A stretch of DNA of 64,000 nucleotides from assembly GCF_900188165.1 (NCBI RefSeq), contig NZ_FZOS01000010.1, positions 62,001 to 126,000 of the forward strand, read 5' to 3'. Origin of the DNA: Edaphosphingomonas laterariae. GTDB taxonomy: Bacteria; Pseudomonadota; Alphaproteobacteria; Sphingomonadales; Sphingomonadaceae. Position numbers and translations under genes: made by a program. The notes beneath the pieces were generated by a model. That model searched no databases. It worked only from the letters and a program-made list of their open reading frames with translations, and was not told the DNA's origin. Positions 25,580 through 34,436 of this stretch are shown here, piece by piece (the first letter of the stretch is position 1; each line of letters starts with the position of its first letter).

Positions 25580-28117
25580 CTAGAAGTTCACCTTCGCTTC
25601 GACGCCATAGGTGCGCGGTTCATTCCAGACCGCCGTCGACAGATTGGCAAGGCCCGGGCCGGCGATATTGAAGCTGAACAGCTTCCAGCGCGCATTGGTG
25701 AGGTTCTTGCCCCACAGCGAGAAAGCGAGCTTCGCGCCGCCATCGCGCATTTCCAGATCGCCCAGCGTCACGCGGGCGTTGAGCATCGCGTAAGAGCCGG
25801 TCTTGGGCTGATCGGCGCCACCGGTGAAGAAGCTGCTGGAATAGACGGCGTCGACATGGGTGGTGAACGTCGCATCGTCGAGCACCGACATCTCATGATC
25901 CAGCCCCAGCACCGCCGAATGCTTCGGCGTGTATAGCACCGCGCCTTCCTGAAGCTGATCGGTGAACGGGTTGCGATCCACCGCCGCTTCCGCATCGGTG
26001 AAGGCATAGCCGCCCGTCAGGGTGAGCCCCGGCGCCAGCCGTGCGGTGAGGTCGAATTCCATACCCTTGATCGTGGTCGATCCCGGCGCGTTCAGCGTTT
26101 CCAGATTGGACGGGCTGGCCGGATTGACGAAATCCACCTGCCGGTTCTTGTAGGTGGTGTGGAAAGCGGCGAGGTTGAAACGCACGCGGCGATCGAACAA
26201 TTCGGTCTTGGCGCCGATTTCCCAGGTCGACACTTCTTCGTCGTCGAACGGGCGATAGGTCAACGAACGCGAATTGGCGCCACCGGCGCGATAGGCCTGC
26301 CCCCAGCGGACATAGGTGTTGACGTCGTCCGTCCAGTTGTAATCGACCGTGAAGGCGGGATCGAGCCGATCGGACGAGAATTTGAACGGAATGTCGATCA
26401 CCGCGCCACGGCTGCGGGTCAGCGCCCCCTTCTTGCGATCGCTGGTCCAGCGCAGGCCGCCGGTCAGGTGCAGGCGTTCATCCAGAATGCCGGGCGTATA
26501 GGTCGCCTGCCCGAACAGGGCGGTCGACCGGGCGTTGATGTCGCTGCCGCGATCCGGGAAGCGCGGGCTGTTGAAATCGATCGGCAGCAGGCGATAGCCC
26601 GTGCCATCGCTGTTGAACATCGCCGAGAAAGGCGTGAACGCCAGATCGGTCGCGTCCTCCTCGAAGTAAAAGGCGCCGGCGACGAATTCGAGATTATCGA
26701 AATTGCCGAGCAGCTGGACTTCCTGGCTGAACTGATCCTGATGGACGTCGGCATAGCTGACGCGCCCGAACACGCCATTGGGAGTGTAAGGCGTAAGCAG
26801 ACCGCCGCTATTGGTATATTGCGCCTGTTCGATCTTGCGATAAGCGGTGATCGACCGGACCGTCAGATCATCCGAAAGATCCCAGGTGGCGTTCAGGCTG
26901 TGGCCTTGCACCTTGCCGAGGCTCGGTTCCAGCGGCACGCCGACGCGGCCGCGCTTCACCCGCTTCGGCTCGTCATAGAAGATCGCCGGGAAAGGCGGCG
27001 CGCCCGGAAGGCGAACGCTCTGCTGATAACCTGCCGTCGAAGCGTCGCGGGAGATATCGAACGAATAGAGGAATTCGAGATTGTCGGCCGGTTCCCACAG
27101 CACGCTGATCCGCCCGCCCCGGCGATCGACCGCCGCCCAGTCGGACGCATCGGCCAGCGGATTTTCCACCCAGCCGTCACGCTTGGTCCACACGCCATCC
27201 AATTTGATGCTGAAGCCGGCGAATTCGGGCAGGTTGAGATGCGCCTTCACCGTCCGCCAGTCGAAATTGCCGACGCCTGCGGTGATATCGCCGCTGAAGG
27301 TGCCGGTGGGCCGTTTCGAAACCATGCTGATCGCACCGCCCACGGCGTTGCGGCCGAACAGGGTGCCCTGCGGCCCGCGCAGGATTTCCATGCGCTGGAG
27401 ATCGTACATTTCGGAGCCGAGGCCCTGCGCGCGGCCGAGATAGACGCCGTCGAGATAGACGCCGACCGCCTGATCGCGGCTCACCTGCGAAGGATCGCCG
27501 GGGTTGATGCCGCGCATCGTGATGTTGAGCGTCGAGGGGCGCCCCTGCTGCGGGATGACGCGCAGCGACGGCACCGCGCCCGAGGCGAAATCGGCCAGCG
27601 CGGTCAGCCCGCGCGCCTTGAGTTCGTCGCCGCCCAGCACCGCGATCGAAATCGGCGTGTCCTGCAGCGATTCTTCGCGCTTCTGCGCGGTGACGATGAT
27701 CTCGTCGAGCTGGTTGCTCGGCGCCGGGGCTTCCTCGGCCACGGCAATGTCGGATGCGAGCGGGGCCTGCGCGGCCATCGCCGGCGCCGCATCGGCGCGC
27801 ATGCTGATCCGCGTCGGCTTGTCGACCAGGATGACGTTCCGGTCCTGCCGGTGCTGCAACCCGCTATGTTCAAGCAGCCTGTCGAGCGCGGCATCCACCG
27901 TCATCGAACCGCGCACCGCGGGCGCGGTCCGCCCGGCCACCACCTCGGGACGAAACAGGATCTGGCTGCGCCCCTGAATGGCCATCTGGTTGAGCGCGCT
28001 GCCCAGCGGCTGCGGTGCGATGTCGATCTGCACCGCCTGCGCATAAGCCGGGCCGGCCACGCTGCAGATCAGCGCCGCGCTGGCCGCCATCAGGTTCGTC
28101 TTGTGACTAAGAAACAT
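25580..28117 (-). CDS. TonB-dependent receptor with N-terminal STN signalling domain
   Basis: This 845-residue outer-membrane receptor has a signal peptide (to about AYA, residue 27) and then an STN domain (about 30-100, QIDIAPQPLGSALNQMAIQG) of the type that contacts FecR proteins. The plug begins with DEIIVTAQKREESLQDTPIS, the TonB-box region, and includes RGPQGTLFGRNAVGGAIS; the C-terminal beta-barrel ends with Phe in GVEAKVNF. The ligand is not evident. The large frame extends upstream, but ATG 28117 has AGGAGGGG just before it and starts the signal peptide. It is 55 bases after the FecR gene, forming a surface-signalling unit. Confidence 0.95.
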   Translation of the reverse strand: MFLSHKTNLMAASAALICSVAGPAYAQAVQIDIAPQPLGSALNQMAIQGRSQILFRPEVVAGRTAPAVRGSMTVDAALDRLLEHSGLQHRQDRNVILVDKPTRISMRADAAPAMAAQAPLASDIAVAEEAPAPSNQLDEIIVTAQKREESLQDTPISIAVLGGDELKARGLTALADFASGAVPSLRVIPQQGRPSTLNITMRGINPGDPSQVSRDQAVGVYLDGVYLGRAQGLGSEMYDLQRMEILRGPQGTLFGRNAVGGAISMVSKRPTGTFSGDITAGVGNFDWRTVKAHLNLPEFAGFSIKLDGVWTKRDGWVENPLADASDWAAVDRRGGRISVLWEPADNLEFLYSFDISRDASTAGYQQSVRLPGAPPFPAIFYDEPKRVKRGRVGVPLEPSLGKVQGHSLNATWDLSDDLTVRSITAYRKIEQAQYTNSGGLLTPYTPNGVFGRVSYADVHQDQFSQEVQLLGNFDNLEFVAGAFYFEEDATDLAFTPFSAMFNSDGTGYRLLPIDFNSPRFPDRGSDINARSTALFGQATYTPGILDERLHLTGGLRWTSDRKKGALTRSRGAVIDIPFKFSSDRLDPAFTVDYNWTDDVNTYVRWGQAYRAGGANSRSLTYRPFDDEEVSTWEIGAKTELFDRRVRFNLAAFHTTYKNRQVDFVNPASPSNLETLNAPGSTTIKGMEFDLTARLAPGLTLTGGYAFTDAEAAVDRNPFTDQLQEGAVLYTPKHSAVLGLDHEMSVLDDATFTTHVDAVYSSSFFTGGADQPKTGSYAMLNARVTLGDLEMRDGGAKLAFSLWGKNLTNARWKLFSFNIAGPGLANLSTAVWNEPRTYGVEAKVNF

Positions 28118-28172
28118 CCATCCCCTCCTGCTTGTCAGGGGATAAGATGCAAACGGGGCCCGGCCCCTCACC

Positions 28173-29177
28173 CTATGGCTGCGATTTATTTTCGATCGGC
28201 ATGGCGAGGACGATCTTCTGCTGATCCTCGCTCTCGATCCGCGCGATGCCATAGCTCTGCAAGGCGCGGGAAAAATCGCCGGCGCGGCCCGAGCGGAAGG
28301 TGCCGCTGATCCGTTGGCCGTCCAGCCCCGGTTCGATCTCGATCGCGCGGCGCGACGATGCGTTGAACTCGGCCACCGCGTCGCGCAACGGCGTGTCATC
28401 GAAGACGATATAGCCTTCGATCCAGGCCAGCGCATGATCGGCGGGCTTGGGACGGACCGACCAGCCGCGCGCATTGGCGGCCAGCTCCGTCCCCTCCACC
28501 ATGTCGATCGGTCGCCCGGCCGCCGCCGGCCCCGATTTGTCGAGCCGCACGCGGACCTTGCCTTCGGTCAGCAGGATTTTGATGCCATCGCGCCGGCCAT
28601 CCACCGAAAAGGCGGTGCCGAGCGCACGGACCGAGCCCATGGCGGTGGTGACGATGAAGGGCCGGGTGCGATCCTTCGCCACCTCGAAAAAGGCGCGGCC
28701 ACCGCGCAGGAAGATCTGCCGTTCGGTCGGTCCGTAACGCACCGCCACTTGCGAATTGGCGTCGAGCACGATGCGCGACCCGTCTTCAAGCGTGATCTGC
28801 TTGCGCTGATTGTCCACCGTCGCCCAAAGCTGTTCGCTGGGCGGCGCATCGCCACCCACGAAACCGGGCATGGCGAACAGCAGCAACGCCGCCAGCATCG
28901 CCGCCACGACACCCGCCGCCATCGGCATGAACTGGCGCTGGCGCGGAGCCTTGGCGCGCTGCAACGCCGCTTCCCGCGCCGCGCGGATCGCCGGATCTTC
29001 GGCGATGTCGTCGAGCCGGCCGAAGGCCGCGTTGAGCGCATCGAAATCGGCGCGGTGGGCGGGATCGTCCAGCCATTGCGCAAAGCGCCGCTGCTCGGCC
29101 GCCGTCATCCGGCCCGAACGCCATTTGGCCAGCCAGGCCGATGAATCCCGATCTCCGCTCACGTCCAAGTCCACCAT
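28173..29177 (-). CDS. FecR-family anti-sigma / signal transducer
   Basis: FecR proteins sit in the inner membrane, hold or activate their FecI-type sigma factor and receive the signal from the receptor STN domain. This 334-residue protein has the cytoplasmic N-terminal DUF4880 region (AWLAKWRSGRMTAAEQRRF), a membrane helix at about 84-106, a periplasmic FecR domain (ITLEDGSRIVLDANSQVAVR, LRGGRAFFEVAKD, ALGTAFSV) and a C-terminal STN-like domain. Its ATG directly follows the TGA of the sigma gene with no gap, so translation is coupled. Confidence 0.94.
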   Translation of the reverse strand: MVDLDVSGDRDSSAWLAKWRSGRMTAAEQRRFAQWLDDPAHRADFDALNAAFGRLDDIAEDPAIRAAREAALQRAKAPRQRQFMPMAAGVVAAMLAALLLFAMPGFVGGDAPPSEQLWATVDNQRKQITLEDGSRIVLDANSQVAVRYGPTERQIFLRGGRAFFEVAKDRTRPFIVTTAMGSVRALGTAFSVDGRRDGIKILLTEGKVRVRLDKSGPAAAGRPIDMVEGTELAANARGWSVRPKPADHALAWIEGYIVFDDTPLRDAVAEFNASSRRAIEIEPGLDGQRISGTFRSGRAGDFSRALQSYGIARIESEDQQKIVLAMPIENKSQP

Positions 29178-29693
29178 TCAGCGGGCATTTGCAGCATGTG
29201 ACAGGCGACGCAGCGCCTTTATCATATGCTTTTCCACCGCACTCAACGAAATGTCGAAATGCCCCGCAATCTCGGCATAGGTAAAATCTTCAAATCGATG
29301 GAGAAGGAACACATCGCGCGTCCGTTCGGGCAGCGCCATGATGTCGTGCATCACCGATCGCAATTCCTGCTTCGAGGCGAGCACGCGATCGGGTGGGAAG
29401 GCCCGATCGTCGGCCAGTTCACCCGATGCTTCGCCGACGGGCGCGTACCAGGCCGGCCGCCGGCCGCGCGCCAGCACCAGATTGGACGCGATCCTGAAAA
29501 CATAGGCCGAAAGATTGCCGATCGAATATTGCGGCTCCGCCTTGGCAAGGTTGAGGAACACGTCCTGCAACACATCGTCGACATCACCCGCCGGCACCCG
29601 GCGCGCGACATAGCGCTTGAGTGCGGCGCGCAGCCGGATGGCTTCGCCCCCGCGCTCCCCGACCTCGTCGATCGGCCTGTCCCTCACGGACAT
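29178..29693 (-). CDS. FecI-like ECF RNA polymerase sigma factor
   Basis: This 171-residue ECF sigma factor has region 2 (LKRYVARRVPAGDVDDVLQD, VFLNLA, LSAYVFRIASNLVL), a short linker and region 4 (LPERTRDVFLLHRFEDFTYA followed by EIAGHFDISLSAVEKHM). The pattern matches the FecI group that drives a TonB receptor operon. ATG 29693 (MSVRDRPIDEV) begins the conserved part; the frame to 29852 adds unrelated sequence. It is the first gene of the operon sigma, FecR, receptor, phosphatase. Confidence 0.94.
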   Translation of the reverse strand: MSVRDRPIDEVGERGGEAIRLRAALKRYVARRVPAGDVDDVLQDVFLNLAKAEPQYSIGNLSAYVFRIASNLVLARGRRPAWYAPVGEASGELADDRAFPPDRVLASKQELRSVMHDIMALPERTRDVFLLHRFEDFTYAEIAGHFDISLSAVEKHMIKALRRLSHAANAR

Positions 29694-30054
29694 TTCACTT
29701 GCCGGATGGCACGGGCGATCAGCGCCGAAACGCGCAGTTAGGCTGTGCTGAAACGCTGATTCCGGCCATGGCATTCCTCCCTCTGCACGGCCCGTTGAGC
29801 GCCCATTTTCTGTCGGCGCTTCGTTTTCATCGGGTCCGCAAGGACGATCCATGGCGTTCGGGCAGCGGCGATGTCAACGCCGCGCCATTCTCCAAAAGCC
29901 CCGTGCCGGCGATTTGCGCGCGCCCGATTCCCCTGTATCTCCTTGCGTTGCGAGATATTCGGCAGGCCGGCCCTGCCCCACGAGATAATTTGCCGCGCCG
30001 GCCGAGGGGTGATCGGCGCAGCTGCGTATAGCCTATGATGCGGGAGAAGGACCG
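29694..30054. promoter_or_regulatory. Divergent intergenic region between the FecI-like and CnrY-like operons
   Basis: These 361 bases separate two divergently read sigma-factor operons and should hold both promoters. GAGATA occurs twice, at about 29950 and 29981, in the half nearest the CnrY-like gene. No promoter consensus, riboswitch or convincing small gene could be assigned. Frames crossing it lack ribosome sites and family similarity. Confidence 0.5.
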
Positions 30055-30330
30055 ATGACCGACATTGACGCCATGCTGGCGCAACTGGCGCGAGACCCGG
30101 TCCACCCCGGCCTCGCGACGATCGACGCCGCCGTGCTCGACGAAATCGCCGCGCGGGCGGCCGCGCCGGCCACTCCCGGCCTTGCCGGCGTCGGCCTTGC
30201 CGCGCTGATCGCGCTCGTCATCGGGGTCGCCGGCTCCGCACTGCCCGGCACGCCCGCGCGCGCCGCATCGATCTCGCCACTGGGCACCCCGGCGGTGCTG
30301 GCGCCCTCCACCCTGCTGGGCGCCGAATGA
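30055..30330 (+). CDS. CnrY-like anti-sigma factor
   Basis: This 91-residue protein has the CnrY plan: a short cytoplasmic N-terminus (about 1-40, MTDIDAMLAQLARDP), one membrane helix (about 42-62, LAGVGLAALIALVIGVAG) and a short periplasmic tail with SPLGTPAVLAPSTLLG, resembling the SPFGL end of CnrY. CnrY binds the sigma factor CnrH at the membrane. The strict order with a CnrX-like and a CnrH-like gene, with four-base overlaps, supports the assignment more than the weak sequence likeness. A GGGAGAAGGA ribosome site precedes the ATG. Confidence 0.75.
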   Translation: MTDIDAMLAQLARDPVHPGLATIDAAVLDEIAARAAAPATPGLAGVGLAALIALVIGVAGSALPGTPARAASISPLGTPAVLAPSTLLGAE

Positions 30331-30770
30331 CCGGGGGCCGCCGTTACGTCCTGCTGATCGCCCTGATCGCCTTTGTCGCGGCGATCGTCGGCGTCGTCGT
30401 CGGCCGCGAGATCGTGGTGCCCGAACGGCCGGTCGAGAACGAGCTGCACGACCTGTTGCACCAGCAGTTGAAGCTCGACGACGCCCAGCACCGGCAGATC
30501 GAACAGATCGAAAAGGATTTCGCCCTGCGCAAGCACGCGCTGGAGGCGGAATTGCGCGCCGATAATGCGCGGCTGGCCGAAGCGATCGAGGCCGAGCACG
30601 GCTATGGCCCCAAGGTCGCCGCCGCCGTCGATCGCTCCCATGCCGCGATGGGCCAGCTTCAGAAGGAAACGCTGGAGCATATTTTCGCCATGCGCGGCGT
30701 GCTCCGGCCCGATCAGGCCGCCCGTTTCGACGAGGCCGTGGTAAGAGCGCTGACGGCCAAGGATCCGTGA
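30327..30770 (+). CDS. CnrX-like periplasmic metal sensor
   Basis: This 147-residue protein has an N-terminal membrane anchor (about 7-26) and a helical periplasmic domain. The metal ligands of the Cupriavidus Ni/Co sensor CnrX (His42, His46, Glu63, His119, Met123) line up one residue lower here. They are His41 and His45 in ELHDLLHQQL, Glu62 in QIEKDF, and His118 and Met122 in LEHIFAM. This suggests a working Ni(II)/Co(II) sensor. It overlaps the CnrY-like gene by ATGA and the sigma gene by GTGA, so the three are translated together. CnrX is thought to loosen CnrY's hold on CnrH when metal binds. Confidence 0.85.
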   Translation: MTGGRRYVLLIALIAFVAAIVGVVVGREIVVPERPVENELHDLLHQQLKLDDAQHRQIEQIEKDFALRKHALEAELRADNARLAEAIEAEHGYGPKVAAAVDRSHAAMGQLQKETLEHIFAMRGVLRPDQAARFDEAVVRALTAKDP

Positions 30771-31330
30771 CACCCGACCTTGCCGATTGTTCCGACGGCG
30801 AGTTGGCGGCGCTCGCGCTGGGCGGTCGGCAGGCGGCCTATGGCGAACTGATGCGCCGCCATCGCGACGCGGTCTATCGGCTGGTCCGGGGCAATATCGG
30901 CGATGCCGACGAAGCGCTGGACGTGACGCAGAACAGCTTCGTCGCGGCATTTTCGGCGCTGGCGCGCTATGATCGGTCGCGCCCGTTCCGGCTGTGGATC
31001 GCGCGCATCGCGCTCAACAAATGCCATGATTGGGCGCGGCGGCGGATCGTCCGCAAATTCCTCACCTTCGCGGCCCCGATCAGCAGCGCCGAACAGATCG
31101 CCGACACCGCGGTCCCGATCGACGTCGCTCTCGCCGACCGGGCCGAACTGGCCCGTGCCGCGCGCGCGATCGCCCAATTGCCCGCATCGCTGAAGGAGCC
31201 GCTGATTCTGCGCACCATCGAGGGCCTGTCGCAGGCCGAAACGGCGGACGTGCTTCGGATCAGCGAAAAGGCGGTCGAAACCCGCCTCTATCGCGCGCGC
31301 AAGAAGCTGGAAGAGATTTTGAGGGATTGA
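30767..31330 (+). CDS. CnrH-like ECF sigma factor
   Basis: This 187-residue ECF sigma factor has region 2 (YGELMRRHRDAVYRLVRGNI, GDADEALDVTQNSFVAAF, FRLWIARIALNKCHDW) and region 4 (LPASLKEPLILRTIEGLSQA followed by ETADVLRISEKAVETRLYRA). It is the third gene of the CnrYXH-like trio and starts at GTG 30767, overlapping the sensor stop. Its likely targets are its own operon and a metal-efflux operon. The nearest candidate is the CzcCBA-type cluster at 38.4-44.5 kb, but I found no shared promoter element by eye. It converges on the RND pump gene, 34 bases away. Confidence 0.88.
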   Translation: MTPDLADCSDGELAALALGGRQAAYGELMRRHRDAVYRLVRGNIGDADEALDVTQNSFVAAFSALARYDRSRPFRLWIARIALNKCHDWARRRIVRKFLTFAAPISSAEQIADTAVPIDVALADRAELARAARAIAQLPASLKEPLILRTIEGLSQAETADVLRISEKAVETRLYRARKKLEEILRD

Positions 31331-31364
31331 GCGGTCGGTGACGGCCAGCCTTTGCCAATAGCGA

Positions 31365-34300
31365 TCAGGATGCGCTCGGCGCTTCTTCGGCCGGCCGCTG
31401 CGTGACCAGACGGGCGAGCTTGGGCGTCGCCCAGCGTTCGAACTGATCGACGATTTCATAGATCACCGGCACCAGCATCAGCGACAGCATCGTCGAAGTG
31501 ATCAGACCGCCGATCACCGCCAGCGCCATCGGCTGGCGGAATTCCGCGCCTTCGCCCAGGCCGATGGCCGCCGGCATCATGCCCGCCGCCATCGCCACCG
31601 TGGTCATGATGATCGGCCGCACGCGTTCGCGACACGCCTCGCGCAGCGCATCGCCCACAGCCATGCCGCCGCGCTCCAGCTCGATCGCGAATTCGACGAG
31701 CAGGATCGAATTCTTCGCGCACAGCCCCATCAGCATCAGCAGGCCGATGGTCGACGGCAGATCGAGCGGCTTGTTGAACAGGTGCAGCGAAGCGAAGGCG
31801 CCGAGCAGCGAGAGCGGCAGCGCCGTCATCGTCACGACCGGCTTGAAGAAGCCCTTGAACAGCAGCACCAGCACGCCGAACGTCAGGAACACGCCCGCGA
31901 ACACGGCGATGACGAACCCGCTCATCAGTTCGGCCAGCCCTTCCGCCTCGCCCTGGCTCGCGATGTGGATGCCTTCCGGCAGGTTGCGGATCAGCGGCAG
32001 GCCCTGAATCTCCTCGAGCGCCTGGCCCAATGTCGCGTCGGGCGCGAGATCCGCCTCGACCGCCACCTGCCGTTCGCGATCGTAGCGCAGGATCTTCGCC
32101 GGCCCGGCGCGGAACTCGATATCGGCGACCGACGACAATGGCGTGGTGTTGCCGTCCATCGTCGGCACGCGCAGCTGGGCGATGACGTCGAGCTGCCCGC
32201 GCGCGCTTTCGGGTAGGCGGACGCGGATCGGCAGCCGGTTTTCCCCTTCCGAATATTTGGCGACATTGGCGTCGATATCGCCGATCGTGGCGACGCGGAT
32301 CGCCTGGGCGAGCGTGCGGCTGTCGACGTTCAGCCGCGCGGCTTCGGCCGGGCGCGGGATGATCACCAGTTCGGGGCCGGAAGGCGGCGGGCTCGGCCGC
32401 GGATCGGACAGCGTCTTCAGCGCGCGCATATCGCGCAGCAGCTGCATCTGCACGCGTTCCAGCGCCTCGCCATCATCGCCCGCCAGCACCACCGAGGCAG
32501 GCGCCATGCCAAAGCTGCCCTGATTGGAAATCCGCATGTCGGGCACATCGCGCATCAGCGGCGCGATATGATGCTTGAAGCTCTGCGTATCCATTTCGCG
32601 ATCGTGGCGCAGGATCACCGTGATCGTGCCGGTGCGCAGATCGGCGGAGGCGCCGGTGCCGCCGATATTGGCGAACACGGTTTCCACATCGGGCTGCGCC
32701 TGCAGGATATCGGTCGCCTGCCGCACGGCGCGATCCATGTCGTCGCGGCTCGCCCCCGGCGGCCCCTGCACCGCCAGATAGAGTTCGCCCAGATCCTCCT
32801 TGGGCTGGAAACCGACCGGCAGGAAGGCGGCAAGCACCAGCGCGATCGCGAAGACGAAACCGCCAATCCCGGCCGAACGCCAGCGATGGGCGAGCGCCCA
32901 GTTGAGCACGCGGGCGTAAAGCGGGTGGAGCGGCTGCTCCTCGCGCTGGTGGGCCTTGTCGAGCGGCTTCAGGAAATAGGCCGCCATCAGCGGGGTCAAC
33001 AGCCGGGCCACGACCAGCGAGAACAGCACCGCCACCGAAACCGTGAGGCCGAATTCGCGGAAGAACTGGCCGGTCTGCCCCGGCATCATCGACACCGGCG
33101 CAAACACCGCGACGATGGTGAAGGTGGTGGCGACGACCGCAAGGCCGATGGCGTCCGCGCCGACCAGTGCGGCGTGATAGGGCGATGCACCCGCCTCCAC
33201 CCGTTTCTCGATATTCTCGATCTCCACGATGGCGTCGTCGACAAGGATGCCGATCACCAGCGTCAGCGCCAGCAGCGTGATCGAATTGAGGCTGAAACCC
33301 AACGCCGACATCACGACGAAGGTGGGGATCAGCGAAAGCGGCATCGCGGCGGCCGCGATCATCGTCGCGCGCCAGTTGCGCAGGAACAGCCACACCACGA
33401 CGACGGCGAGGATGATGCCTTCGATCAGCACATGCTTGGTCGAAGCGAAGGTTCGCCGCGTGCCATCGACGGTGGAAAAGACGCGTTCGATCCGCACGTC
33501 GGGATGCGCGGCCTGTAGCCGGGCGACCGCCGCGGCCACGCGGTCCTCGACGCTGATCTCGCTGGCGTCGGCGGTCTTGTTGACCTGGACGGCGGTGACG
33601 GGCCGGCCGTTCAGGCGGGCAAAGCCACGCACCTCGGCCTCGCCATCGCCCACTTCGGCAATGTCGCCCAGCCGGACATAGCGGCCGGCGACCGGGATGG
33701 TCATGTCGCGAATCTGATCGACCGTCTGGCCGGAACCGAGCACGCGGATCGTCTGCTCGACATCGCCCACCGTCGCCCGGCCGCCGGGGTCGTCGCTGTT
33801 GAAGGCGAGCAGCGCATTATTGACCTGCGCGGCCGTGACGCCCAGCGCCGCCATCCGCTCGACATCGAGGATGACGTTGATCTCGCGCTCGGCCCCGCCG
33901 ACGCGCTGCACCTGCGCCACGCCGCCCTGCGCCTGCAGCGCGCGCGTCACCACCTTGTCGACGAAGAAGGACAATTCCGTCCCGCTCATCTTCTCCGAAC
34001 TGACGGCATAAGTGAGGATCGGGGCATTATCGATGTCGAAGCGCTGCACGGTCGGCGGGTCGATCCCCGGCGGCAACAGGATGCGCGTGCGCTCGACAGC
34101 GGTGCGCACATCGTCGATCGCCTTCTGCATGTCGGCATGCAGTTCGAACTCGACGATGGTGTTGGAAACGCCCAGCGTCACGGTCGAGCTGATATGCTTG
34201 ACCCCGGCCACCCCGCTCAGCGCATTTTCGATCGGCCGGGTGATCTGGTTTTCCACCTCGGCCGGCGCCGCGCCGTTCTGCGTCACGTTCACCGTCACGA

Positions 34301-34436
34301 CCGGGAAGGCGACATTGGGGATGCGCTTCACCGGCAACTGAACATAAGCGACGATACCCGCCAGCGTCAGCGCGATGAACAGGCAGACGACGGGGATCGG
34401 GTTGCGGATCGCCCAGGCCGAGATCTGGAAATTCAC
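31365..34436 (-). CDS. RND multidrug efflux permease, HAE1 family
   Basis: This 1023-residue proton-driven inner-membrane pump has 12 membrane helices and two large periplasmic loops. It begins MNFQISAWAIRNPIPVVCL and has the HAE1-type helix-4 motif GILVDDAIVEIENIE, with the paired Asp needed for proton transfer, and GFSLNSITLLALTLVIG before it. This is the drug-type subfamily, unlike the heavy-metal pump at 41.4 kb. It is the last gene of a leftward adaptor-permease group and overlaps the adaptor by four bases. Substrates cannot be read from the sequence. Confidence 0.95.
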   Translation of the reverse strand: MNFQISAWAIRNPIPVVCLFIALTLAGIVAYVQLPVKRIPNVAFPVVTVNVTQNGAAPAEVENQITRPIENALSGVAGVKHISSTVTLGVSNTIVEFELHADMQKAIDDVRTAVERTRILLPPGIDPPTVQRFDIDNAPILTYAVSSEKMSGTELSFFVDKVVTRALQAQGGVAQVQRVGGAEREINVILDVERMAALGVTAAQVNNALLAFNSDDPGGRATVGDVEQTIRVLGSGQTVDQIRDMTIPVAGRYVRLGDIAEVGDGEAEVRGFARLNGRPVTAVQVNKTADASEISVEDRVAAAVARLQAAHPDVRIERVFSTVDGTRRTFASTKHVLIEGIILAVVVVWLFLRNWRATMIAAAAMPLSLIPTFVVMSALGFSLNSITLLALTLVIGILVDDAIVEIENIEKRVEAGASPYHAALVGADAIGLAVVATTFTIVAVFAPVSMMPGQTGQFFREFGLTVSVAVLFSLVVARLLTPLMAAYFLKPLDKAHQREEQPLHPLYARVLNWALAHRWRSAGIGGFVFAIALVLAAFLPVGFQPKEDLGELYLAVQGPPGASRDDMDRAVRQATDILQAQPDVETVFANIGGTGASADLRTGTITVILRHDREMDTQSFKHHIAPLMRDVPDMRISNQGSFGMAPASVVLAGDDGEALERVQMQLLRDMRALKTLSDPRPSPPPSGPELVIIPRPAEAARLNVDSRTLAQAIRVATIGDIDANVAKYSEGENRLPIRVRLPESARGQLDVIAQLRVPTMDGNTTPLSSVADIEFRAGPAKILRYDRERQVAVEADLAPDATLGQALEEIQGLPLIRNLPEGIHIASQGEAEGLAELMSGFVIAVFAGVFLTFGVLVLLFKGFFKPVVTMTALPLSLLGAFASLHLFNKPLDLPSTIGLLMLMGLCAKNSILLVEFAIELERGGMAVGDALREACRERVRPIIMTTVAMAAGMMPAAIGLGEGAEFRQPMALAVIGGLITSTMLSLMLVPVIYEIVDQFERWATPKLARLVTQRPAEEAPSAS

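Noticed and set aside
26159-28309. 716-residue frame antisense to the TonB receptor
   Set aside because: Arg/His-rich composition typical of high-GC antisense frames and no recognisable domain; the receptor on the other strand is clear.
29621-30031. 136-residue rightward frame in the sigma-cnrY gap
   Set aside because: Starts antisense within the FecI-like gene, has no ribosome site and no recognisable features.
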